Shown here piece by piece: positions 7,636 through 14,048 of a stretch of DNA of 64,000 nt. The DNA comes from DASSFZ01 sp035292585 (GTDB lineage Bacteria; Chloroflexota; Anaerolineae; Fen-1058), in assembly GCA_035292585.1 (NCBI GenBank), contig DATDPU010000155.1:1-64000 (forward strand), read 5' to 3'. The translations under genes and the position numbers were made by a program. Position 1 is the stretch's first letter. Every line of letters starts with the position of its first letter. The notes beneath the pieces are model-generated. The model saw only the letters and a program-made list of their open reading frames with translations, was not told the origin of the DNA and made no database searches.

Positions 7636-8592
7636 ATGCCTGAAATAGAAGGTGTGGCGTTATTTATTGATTTCGACAACGTGCGTTATTCTTTGATGAA
7701 CGAGCGCGGCAAAGGGATCGACCCGCGCGAACTGATGGCGAAGGCCAAGAAGTACGGCCGCGTCGTCGCCGCCAAAGCCTACGCCGATTTTTCTGAGCAC
7801 CCGCCCGAGTTCCGGCGCAGCCTGGAGGTGGCCGGCATCGACGTGCGGGATATCCCCAAAGGCGGCGGCGTCAAAAACCGCAGCAAGAAATCGTCGCCCG
7901 AAATCGCGATGGTGCTGGACGTGTTCGAGCTGTTGCTGGACAAGCCGACCATTACCACGCTGATGTTGATGACGGGCGATCGGGATTTGATTCGCCTGGT
8001 GACAATGGCCCGCCATCGCTTTGGCAAGCGCGTCGTCATCTCGGGTGTGCCGGAAACGGTTAGCCGCGATCTGGCCGCCGCGGCCGATGCGCTCGATCCA
8101 CTCGTCTCACCCGTTGCCGAGCCGGAAGTGCTGGCCGCCGTGGAAGAGGTCCTCCTGCCGCCGCCGCCGCTGTTCAACACTGCCAGCGAAGTCTCCGACG
8201 AAGAGCTGCGGTTGATCCGCTCGATCCAATTCCACCAGGACCGGCCTTACCGTTCGTTCAACTTCCTGGCCGAGAAAGCTTCATCCGAGCGCAATCCTAA
8301 CCGGGTGGGCGATCTGGAAAAGGCCAAACTGGCGCTCGAAGCGGCGGTGCGCGAGGGCATCGTCATCCGCGAGGAAGTCGATACGGGCATGGGGTACAGC
8401 ATTACCTCGTACTCCTTGAACGAGACGCATCCCAAGGTCCGGGCTGCGCTCAACCTCGCGCCCGATGCGAATGGGCAACCGCAGCCCTCCCGCCTCGTCA
8501 ATAGCGGCGACGGCGAAGTGACTGGTGGTTATTCACATCTCAATGGCTCACCGTCCGCGTCGTCGCGGACGGCCCGCGAGACGCGGGCCTAG
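7636..8592 (+). CDS. NYN-domain (LabA/DUF88-like) protein
   Basis: The 318-residue protein begins with a NYN domain, a PIN-like nuclease fold: acidic metal-site residues appear in GVALFIDFDNVRYS (Asp 11 and Asp 13), RSKKSSPEIAMVLDV and LMLMTGDRDLIRLV. The second half (about 190-275) looks like a winged-helix module with EELRLIRSIQF and a YSITSYSLNE ending. Proteins of this kind are thought to act on RNA, but no substrate is known. A strong GAGGAGG precedes the ATG. The last 15 or so residues (SPSASSRTARETRA) are encoded by a GC-rich repeat, suggesting that the original stop was overwritten. It sits between smpB and ssrA, which hints at an RNA-quality role; that is inference. Confidence 0.8.
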   Translation: MPEIEGVALFIDFDNVRYSLMNERGKGIDPRELMAKAKKYGRVVAAKAYADFSEHPPEFRRSLEVAGIDVRDIPKGGGVKNRSKKSSPEIAMVLDVFELLLDKPTITTLMLMTGDRDLIRLVTMARHRFGKRVVISGVPETVSRDLAAAADALDPLVSPVAEPEVLAAVEEVLLPPPPLFNTASEVSDEELRLIRSIQFHQDRPYRSFNFLAEKASSERNPNRVGDLEKAKLALEAAVREGIVIREEVDTGMGYSITSYSLNETHPKVRAALNLAPDANGQPQPSRLVNSGDGEVTGGYSHLNGSPSASSRTARETRA

Positions 8593-8625
8593 AGCACGTG
8601 TGTGCAATCACCAGCGAAGTGAGGA

Positions 8626-8654
8626 TTGCCTGACAGCGCCAGACCTGTTATAAT
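8626..8654 (+). promoter_or_regulatory. tmRNA promoter
   Basis: TTGCCT (8626-8631), 17-base spacer, TATAAT (8649-8654); the mature 5' end follows 12 bases later. Confidence 0.75.
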
Positions 8655-8665
8655 TGACGCCGCAT

Positions 8666-9053
8666 GGGGATGCACTGGCTTCGACGGGGAATGGTCGAGT
8701 CACGTGTGGCAAGCCGGGGCGCTCTGCACCTCGTCAACAACGGAGCAACCTTTAGGTGCCAACCGCACCCAATACGCGGCTCTTCCCCTCGCTGCATAAG
8801 CGAGGCGTGAGCCTGGTCACCTGCGGGTGACCCGTCCGCCTCGATCCCGCGCCGGTGGGTCCAGGGCCGGGCGTGACAATGCCGGCGTGCGGCTCGCCTG
8901 ACGCCGATGCGGCGAGCCAAAGACACCCTCGGCTGGCTCTGGCGAAACCTTGTCGGTTGAGGTCGCCGGGGCGAGACACAGCAACCGACTAAGCTTGTAG
9001 GCATGCGTGATCACCTTCTTCGGACGCGAGTTCGATTCTCGCCATCTCCACCA
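8666..9053 (+). ncRNA. ssrA: Transfer-messenger RNA (tmRNA)
   Basis: The 5' end GGGGATGCACTGGCTTCGAC (from 8666) and the 3' end TTCGATTCTCGCCATCTCC-ACCA (to 9053) are diagnostic of one-piece tmRNA. The acceptor stem pairs GGGGATG with CATCTCC, and CCA is encoded. The tag frame runs from GCC at 8758 to TAA at 8797-8799 and encodes ANRTQYAALPLAA; the stop lies in the loop of a CCTCGC/GCGAGG hairpin, as usual for helix H5. The LAA ending is the expected protease signal. Length is 388 nt. It works with SmpB, encoded upstream on the same strand. Confidence 0.97.
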
Positions 9054-9056
9054 GGC

Positions 9057-9088
9057 GAGACACCCGACTCAATCGAGTCGGGTGTCTC
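9057..9088 (+). terminator. Hairpin after tmRNA
   Basis: GAGACACCCGACTC, loop AATC, and its exact 14-base complement follow 3 bases after the tmRNA CCA end. The following T-run is short (CTTG), so it may act as processing or stability hairpin rather than a strong terminator. Confidence 0.6.
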
Positions 9089-9161
9089 CTTGAACAGTCG
9101 CGCCCCATTTACGTCTGCAAAACCAGTCGTCGATGGCGTAGGCCCGGTCAAGACAACCCCC

Positions 9162-9641
9162 TCAGCCAGAATGTCTGAAACCCGCTTCCGCCAGCGTCAG
9201 CGGCGCCCCCTCGCGATTAATTCCCGCTTCCACCACCTGGGCCACGTAAACCGTGTGATCGCCCGAAGGCAGTGAACCGGTCACGCGGCACTCGATCCAG
9301 CCCAGGCACGACTCGACGATCGGTGCGCCGGTCGCCGCGCCAGGCCGCCACGCAATACCCTCGGTCTTGCTCGGCGCTTTCACCGACTTCCGACCCAACT
9401 GACCCGCCAGCTCGCGCTGATCCGCGCTCAACACATTGACGGCAAACGCGCGGCTGGCTTCAATCAACCGATGCGTCTTGCTGTCTACTTCCACTGCCAG
9501 CGCGACATGCGGCGGCTCGAAGCTGGATTGGGTGATGAAATTCGCCGTCATCAGCGCCAGCTCGCCATCGTGCGCTGCGGCGACGACGTGCAACCCGTAA
9601 GTGAACCAACGTAACACCGTTTTCTTAGCGGCCTCATCCAT
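9162..9641 (-). CDS. Flavin reductase-like, FMN-binding split-barrel protein
   Basis: The 159-residue product resembles flavin reductase-domain proteins, which bind FMN in a split barrel and reduce flavin with NAD(P)H or act with a partner oxygenase. Family features are the N-terminal LRWFTYGLHVVAA, the segment LMTANFITQSSFEPPHVALAV that contacts FMN, TFRLIEASRAFAVNVLS-like sequence (here THRLIEASRAFAVNVLS), and the C-terminal GDHTVYVAQVVEAG. The start at 9639-9641 has a GAGGAGA about 7 bases upstream. It stands alone with no oxygenase beside it, so the partner and electron donor remain unknown. An AT-rich TATAAT box (complement of 9684-9689) may belong to its promoter. Confidence 0.85.
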   Translation of the reverse strand: MDEAAKKTVLRWFTYGLHVVAAAHDGELALMTANFITQSSFEPPHVALAVEVDSKTHRLIEASRAFAVNVLSADQRELAGQLGRKSVKAPSKTEGIAWRPGAATGAPIVESCLGWIECRVTGSLPSGDHTVYVAQVVEAGINREGAPLTLAEAGFRHSG

Positions 9642-9954
9642 AGCAGCCTGATCTCCTCTCCTGCAACCTCATCAATAGTAGGCATTATACACAACAAGAC
9701 GCAAAAACCCGGTTTCCAGAGAAACCGGGTTCAGAAAAAGCCCGCCGGGAAGTATTCCCGCGTTCGGTAGAGCCTCTAGGAATTAGAGTGGGAATCTGTG
9801 GTGCGCATAATTGCGCTCATCAACATTGATTCCCTGGCACTTGGTAGTGTTGGCTCTCGACGCAGGCGAGTGGCCTGACGGGCTACGGACTGTAGCGTAT
9901 TCCAATGGGCGGGTGCAATCAAGTGACGATTGTCACTTTGCCAGGCAAGCCGTC
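9642..9954. other. Intergenic region 9642-9954
   Basis: 313 bases with no convincing gene. It holds one hairpin (9703-9731) and, from about 9780, a low-information stretch. An apparent leftward frame at 9776-10321 is an out-of-frame shadow of the helicase gene. Confidence 0.6.
9703..9731 (-). terminator. Intrinsic terminator, AAACCGGGTT family
   Basis: Read leftward: AACCCGGTTTC, 4-base loop, GAAACCGGGTT, then TTTTT. Suitable to end leftward transcription of the chimeric helicase gene. The same AGAAACC-GGTTTCT palindrome recurs at 25093-25159 and 45428-45442. Confidence 0.7.
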
Positions 9955-12240
9955 CTACTCGCCAGCCGGTTTCTGCACCGATTCCCAATACGACCACAAT
10001 CCTAAAAACGCCGCCGCTGCCTGGTGCGGTTCGTCTTCGCGCGGCCCGGTGTTCCAGGTGATGATCAGCTCGCGCCGGGCGCGCGTAATGCCCACGTACA
10101 GCAGGCGCAGCCGTTCCTCGGCGTAAGCCAACCGCGCCTCGTTCGTCGCCACACCGGGCACGTAGCCGCCGCCCTCGGCCAGCGTCTCCAGCTGCGCCAC
10201 GCCTTCGGCTTCGAGGTTCAAGCGCCCGCGCACGTACCACGTCTCGCCGCGATAAACGTCGCCCGGCGCGGCCGATGGAAAATCGAAGTTGTTCACGCCG
10301 AGCAGATAGACGCGATCCCATTCCAGCCCCTTCGCCTTGTGCATCGTGGCGACGGTGACCCGGCCAGGTCGCGGGGTGAAGCTCAAGTCATCTTCGCTGA
10401 AGCCCAGAAAGCGCTGCTCGTTGTTCGCCACCCGATCCAGTTCGGCGGCGAGATCGGGCAGGCGCCACTCGGGCCGATCTGCCGCCAGCCGGCGCAGCAC
10501 CAGCGCGATCTTATGCGCCAGCGCGAGATGACGGACAACCTGATCGGCGTCGCCCTCCCGATACACATCCTGCGCGACCGTCAGAACCAGCTGGTCGATC
10601 GGCAGGTGCGACGCAGCCAGCCAGCGTTGGACGACGCGCCGGAATTCGATCAGCTGGGCGCGGATCGCCGGGTCGGATGCGGGCGCAAACTCAGGCAGCT
10701 CATCGCGATCGGGGCGCGGCCAGATGAACGCTTCGACCTGATCCAGCCGGCGCAGGCCGGTCAAGATCAGCTTCCGATCCCGCGCCGCCTGCGCATCGGC
10801 TTCGTCCCCCTCAGCCGGCCGCGCATAGACTTCAAACACTTTGGCCAGCAGCGAACCCGACAGCGGCGCCGACAGATAGCGCAGCACGTGCGCCAACCGG
10901 CGGGTTGCCTCGCGCGTCGACGCGGTGCTGCGCAGCAATTCATCGTATTCGATCCCGGCCGCTTTGAGCCGCTCGCTCACTTTGAAGCCGCGCGTGTTGT
11001 CCGGAGCCAGCACGGCGACCGTCGCGTGTTTGTGCTCGGGCAGCCAACGCTGCAGCGAGCGGACGACCAGATCGATCTCTTTCTCTGGCGCAAGCGCCTC
11101 GTTGTAGAGCTGAACCACCAGGTCGGGCGTATCAGCCGGGTTGGGTTGAGCATCGCCGGGCGGAACCGGATAGATGCGCTGTGTCCGAAAGGCGCGTTCG
11201 CGCACGACCGGGTTCGGGTGCGCCATGTTCGTCCATTCCACCAGATAATTCGCCAGATCGACGATGCGCTGCGTCGACCGGCCCGAATGCAGCAGCGGGC
11301 TATCGACCACATCTTCTTCGTCGAGAAACTGATTGAGGAAACGGATATCGGACGTGGTGAAGGTGGTATTGATCGACTGGTTGGGGTCGCCCACGCGCAC
11401 CCAGTTACCTTCGTCGGTCAACAAGCGCAAGATTCGCTCTTGCAGATAGCTGCTATCTTGCGCTTCGTCTTCCAGAATGTACGGCCACTTGCGCTGCAAC
11501 CGCGCCAGCAGATCGGCATCGATCTGGAGCGCTTCCAGCGCCAGGCGGATGAGATCGTCAAAATCGACGCTGCCCCGGTTGGCCAGCGCGCGCTGATAGT
11601 CCTCGTAGATTTCCAGACACATCTTGCTGAGCAGCCAGTCGGCTTCAAACGACGGCATCCGCGCCCGGATGGCGGCGGGCGTCAGCTGCAAGTCCTTGGC
11701 GCGCCGGATAAAAGCGCCGACGATGGCCGTGACCATGCCTGGCCAGCGTTCGCGTTCCAGCCACTGGCGACGGTTCGCGTCGATCTGCGGATCGATGAAG
11801 AAATCAAACACCGCATTGCTGTAGGAGGCATCTCCAGATGCCGACCCGCCCGATGCCGACCCGCCCGATGCCGACCCGCCTGATGCCGACCCGCCTGATG
11901 CCGGCCCGCCTGATGCCGACTCTGCCGACGGCCCCCGCGCCGCCAGCGTGATGTTCTCGCGCACGGTCAACGCGGGGAAGATACCGCGCCCCTGCGGCGC
12001 CAGGCCCACGCCCAAACGCGCGGTTTCATGCGAGGGCAGGCGCGTGATATCTCGATCGCGCAGCAGAATGCGGCCCTGGCGCGGCGGGGTGAAGCCGATG
12101 ATCGAGTGGATGGTCGTTGACTTGCCCACGCCGTTGCGGCCGAGCAGCGCCACCACTTCACCCGATTGTACGGTCAGCGATACGCCCTGTAACACGTGAC
12201 TATCGCCGTAGTAAGTGTGAATGTCTTCAACTGAGAGCAT
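9955..12240 (-). CDS. Chimeric ORF: LivF-type ABC ATPase N-terminus joined to UvrD-type helicase lacking Walker A
   Basis: One 761-residue frame carries parts of two unrelated proteins. Residues 1-103 are the start of a branched-chain amino acid ABC ATPase (LivF-like): MLSVEDIHTYYGDSHVLQGV, Walker A GRNGVGKST (34-42), FPALTVRENITLAAR. It breaks before the ABC signature and Walker B. Residues 105-138 are a low-complexity SASGG linker from a 15-bp tandem repeat. From about 140 onward it is a UvrD/Rep-type helicase with VDFDDLIRLAL, motif II EDEAQDSS, VGDPNQSI, ATMHKAKGLEWDRVYLLG and RLRLLYVGITRARREL, but no helicase Walker A. Neither half should work as its parent does. Either repeat-mediated recombination or misassembly across a dispersed repeat explains it. 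The start overlaps the end of the SDR gene by 14 bases. Confidence 0.85.
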   Translation of the reverse strand: MLSVEDIHTYYGDSHVLQGVSLTVQSGEVVALLGRNGVGKSTTIHSIIGFTPPRQGRILLRDRDITRLPSHETARLGVGLAPQGRGIFPALTVRENITLAARGPSAESASGGPASGGSASGGSASGGSASGGSASGDASYSNAVFDFFIDPQIDANRRQWLERERWPGMVTAIVGAFIRRAKDLQLTPAAIRARMPSFEADWLLSKMCLEIYEDYQRALANRGSVDFDDLIRLALEALQIDADLLARLQRKWPYILEDEAQDSSYLQERILRLLTDEGNWVRVGDPNQSINTTFTTSDIRFLNQFLDEEDVVDSPLLHSGRSTQRIVDLANYLVEWTNMAHPNPVVRERAFRTQRIYPVPPGDAQPNPADTPDLVVQLYNEALAPEKEIDLVVRSLQRWLPEHKHATVAVLAPDNTRGFKVSERLKAAGIEYDELLRSTASTREATRRLAHVLRYLSAPLSGSLLAKVFEVYARPAEGDEADAQAARDRKLILTGLRRLDQVEAFIWPRPDRDELPEFAPASDPAIRAQLIEFRRVVQRWLAASHLPIDQLVLTVAQDVYREGDADQVVRHLALAHKIALVLRRLAADRPEWRLPDLAAELDRVANNEQRFLGFSEDDLSFTPRPGRVTVATMHKAKGLEWDRVYLLGVNNFDFPSAAPGDVYRGETWYVRGRLNLEAEGVAQLETLAEGGGYVPGVATNEARLAYAEERLRLLYVGITRARRELIITWNTGPREDEPHQAAAAFLGLWSYWESVQKPAGE
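11820..11926. repeat. TGTAGGAGGC-family repeat followed by six 15-bp tandem units
   Basis: TGTAGGAGGCATCTCCAG (11820-11837) is followed by six units of GATGCCGACCCGCC[C/T] at 11837, 11852, 11867, 11882, 11897 and 11912; the last two are diverged. On the coding strand each unit encodes SASGG. The first 28 bases match the repeat at 35946 with one mismatch. It lies exactly at the junction of the chimeric ORF. Confidence 0.9.
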
Positions 12241-13036
12241 CGATCCTTCGTTCCGCCGACACAAACCGGCGCGTCACCCAATCTGCCAGCCACGGCGCGA
12301 TCCGGTTGAACCCGACGAGCACGCGCGCCGCCGGCGGCAAGATCACCTCACGACGCGGGCGCTTCACCAGAGCGACAACGGCGCGCGCCACATCTCCTGC
12401 GGGCATCCGCACGCGACGCGCGAAAGCGAGTGCGCTCCGGCGGCGATAACCCACCTGCTGGCCCCACTCCGTCGCGACGCCGCCCGGATACAGCGCTGAG
12501 ACATGAACGCCCCACGGCGCGACCTCGCGCCGCAGCGCCTCGCTGAACCCCGCCACGCCGAATTTCGTCGCTGCGTAGACCGTGTAGGTCGGCGTGCCGA
12601 TCTTCCCCGCCAGCGAGGCCATGTTGATGATGTGACCGCTACGCCGGTGCAGCATGTGCGGCAGCGCAACCTGCGTGAGATCGATCAGGCCGAGCAGGTT
12701 CACGTCGAGTTGCAGCCGCACGTCGGCCGGGTCGAGCGTCTCCAGCCAGCCCAATCGGCCGAGACCCGCGTTGTTGAACAACACGTCGATCTGCCCGAAC
12801 TCCGCCAGCGTTCGATCGACCAACTCGATGATCGTCCCCCGGTCGCGGATATCGCCCGGCACAACGATCGCCTGTCCTCCCGCTGCATGCACCTCGGTTG
12901 CCACTTGTTCCAAGCGATCCGCGCGGCGGGCGAACAGCGCCACCCGCATACCGGCGCGCCCGAAAGCCTGCGCCGTCGCCGCGCCAATCCCGCTCGATGC
13001 GCCGGTGATGATCGCTACGCGGTCTTTGAGGATCAT
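12227..13036 (-). CDS. Short-chain dehydrogenase/reductase
   Basis: A 269-residue classical SDR. It has the cofactor motif TGASSGIG (about residues 11-18), NNAG in VLFNNAGLGRLG, a catalytic Ser in IINMASLAGKIG and the YxxxK pair in YTVYAATKFGVAGFSEAL, with ALYPGGVATEWGQQ after it. ARRADRLEQV in the second strand suggests NADP(H) use. The C-terminal region (RRSALAFARRVRMPAGDVARA...RPRREVILPPAARVLV) is like that of SDRs with a membrane-leaning tail. The start at 13034-13036 (MILKDRVAII) is chosen as the usual SDR N-terminus; the upstream extension has no support. Substrate unknown. The gene ends inside the LivF-like start. Confidence 0.9.
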   Translation of the reverse strand: MILKDRVAIITGASSGIGAATAQAFGRAGMRVALFARRADRLEQVATEVHAAGGQAIVVPGDIRDRGTIIELVDRTLAEFGQIDVLFNNAGLGRLGWLETLDPADVRLQLDVNLLGLIDLTQVALPHMLHRRSGHIINMASLAGKIGTPTYTVYAATKFGVAGFSEALRREVAPWGVHVSALYPGGVATEWGQQVGYRRRSALAFARRVRMPAGDVARAVVALVKRPRREVILPPAARVLVGFNRIAPWLADWVTRRFVSAERRIDALS

Positions 13037-13105
13037 GGCTGCTCCAATTTGACGGAGGGCGGAGGACGAACGGCTCATCTGTAGCCACAAGCTTCGTCTT
13101 TCATC

Positions 13106-13200
13106 TTAGTCACTCACCTTACGCGGTTTGCTCCCCGACCGCGTGGACGCGGGCTTAGAGCAGGATTTGACCGGTGGCTGCGTAAGGTGAATTAGTCACT
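13106..13200. mobile_element. MITE-like element with TTACGC ends and 9-bp flanking direct repeats
   Basis: CACCTTACGC (13115-13124) and GCGTAAGGTG (13180-13189) are inverted ends. TTAGTCACT flanks the element as a direct repeat at 13106-13114 and 13192-13200, as a target-site duplication would. The interior is GC-rich (CCGACCGCGTGGACGCGGGC) and has no gene. Confidence 0.75.
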
Positions 13201-13230
13201 GGTCTTGCTGGGCGCGATATACCTGGCTAG

Positions 13231-13263
13231 AAAACAAAACGCTCCACGAGGGTATCGTGGAGC
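13231..13263 (-). terminator. Intrinsic terminator of the tRNA cluster
   Basis: Read leftward: GCTCCACGA, loop, TCGTGGAGC (13263-13241) followed by GTTTTGTTTT. It ends the tRNA operon. Confidence 0.85.
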
Positions 13264-13280
13264 ATATTGAATGAGCGAGG

Positions 13281-13352
13281 TACCCCTGCCAGGAATTGAA
13301 CCTGGGCCTCAGCCTCCGCAGGGCTGCGCTCTATCCGCTGAGCTACAGGGGC
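13281..13352 (-). tRNA. tRNA-Arg, anticodon GCG
   Basis: Cloverleaf read leftward from 13352: acceptor GCCCCTG/CAGGGGT (G1 pairs with U72), D arm GCTC..GAGC, anticodon stem CAGCC/GGCTG with loop CTGCGGA, T arm CCAGG-TTCAATT-CCTGG. The anticodon GCG reads CGC directly. Most bacteria use ACG modified to ICG for this box, so the unmodified-G form is notable. CCA is not encoded. Confidence 0.9.
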
Positions 13353-13403
13353 ATGCGGTTTCTTGTGCTGCTTGCCAAAGGCTCACTCGCATGCCGAGTG
13401 AGG

Positions 13404-13492
13404 CGGGGAGACAGGGATTCGAACCCTGGGTGGAGTTTTACCCCCACAACCGCTTAGCAGGCGGCTCCGATCGTCCACTCCGGCATCTCCCC
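13404..13492 (-). tRNA. tRNA-Ser, anticodon GCU
   Basis: Acceptor GGGGAGA/TCTCCCC, anticodon loop CTGCTAA (GCU), a long class II variable arm and T arm CAGGG-TTCGAAT-CCCTG. Discriminator G73. Reads AGC and AGU. Confidence 0.95.
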
Positions 13493-13515
13493 GATGACCC
13501 GCCAACGACTGGAGG

Positions 13516-13602
13516 CGGAGGGAGAGGGATTCGAACCCCCGATGAGGTTGCCCCCATAGTGGTTTTCAAGACCACCGCCTTAGGCCACTCGGCCATCCCT
13601 CC
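13516..13602 (-). tRNA. tRNA-Ser, anticodon UGA
   Basis: Acceptor GGAGGGA/TCCCTCC, anticodon stem GTGGT/ACCAC around CTTGAAA (UGA), long variable arm, discriminator G73. It is the first gene of the leftward tRNA operon. Confidence 0.95.
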
Positions 13603-13632
13603 CGGTGCGGGCCTTTCCCTCAACGCGCCGCG

Positions 13633-13661
13633 AGTATACCATGCGCCAAAAGCACTGTCAA
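13633..13661 (-). promoter_or_regulatory. Promoter of the tRNA operon
   Basis: Read leftward: TTGACA (13661-13656), 17-base spacer, TATACT (13638-13633). Close to perfect consensus, as expected for stable RNA genes. Confidence 0.8.
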
Positions 13662-13668
13662 ACACTCG

Positions 13669-13697
13669 TTGCCGATCGATCCGGCTTATGCTAGAAT
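13669..13697 (+). promoter_or_regulatory. Promoter of the Trm112-like gene
   Basis: TTGCCG (13669-13674), 17-base spacer, TAGAAT (13692-13697), divergent from the tRNA promoter 8 bases away. Confidence 0.65.
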
Positions 13698-13739
13698 CAG
13701 GTCGCATCCGTCCGATTCAACCCACCGAGGAGAACGCTC

Positions 13740-13973
13740 ATGGTCAGCGCCGACCTGCTCGAAATTCTACGCTGCCCGCACTGTGTCAGCGGGCCGACTC
13801 GCCGCGAAGGCCCCGATCCCGGCCGCCTCACACTCGTCAAGGAGGTTTGGCTGGTGTGCCAGGAACCCGACTGCAATCGCAAGTACCCCATCCGCGATGA
13901 TATCCCGGTCATGCTCATCGAAGAAGGTGACAAGCACCGCAATACGCCGGTCGAGCAGTTGGGCCCACCCTGA
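13740..13973 (+). CDS. Trm112/YcaR-like small zinc-ribbon protein
   Basis: A 77-residue protein of the Trm112p-like (UPF0434) family. The pattern is LLEILRCPHC near the N-terminus, VCQEPDCNRKYPIRDDIPVML in the middle, and a short acidic tail. The cysteine pairs CPHC and CQEPDC probably bind zinc. Eukaryotic Trm112 activates methyltransferases; the bacterial role is not settled. A CGAGGAG precedes the ATG at 13740 and a sigma-70 promoter lies about 45 bases upstream. A methyltransferase gene lies 3 kb away (16953), but nothing shows that they are partners. Confidence 0.85.
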   Translation: MVSADLLEILRCPHCVSGPTRREGPDPGRLTLVKEVWLVCQEPDCNRKYPIRDDIPVMLIEEGDKHRNTPVEQLGPP

Positions 13974-14048
13974 TTAGAAGGTGGACTGTTTCTTCATTCT
14001 GCATTCTACCTTCCTCATTCACCTGTGCTACAATGACCTCGAAACGGC

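Noticed and set aside
9642..9954. A small leftward gene between the flavin reductase and the helicase
   Set aside because: The open frame overlaps the helicase in another frame, and no ribosome site or family signature is seen.
10024..11883. Long rightward open frame (619 codons) opposite the helicase
   Set aside because: It is antisense to a recognisable UvrD-type helicase and has the Arg/Gln/His-rich composition of shadow frames in GC-rich DNA.
11837..11926. CRISPR-like direct repeats
   Set aside because: Units are 15 bases, contiguous, with no spacers; this is a coding tandem repeat.
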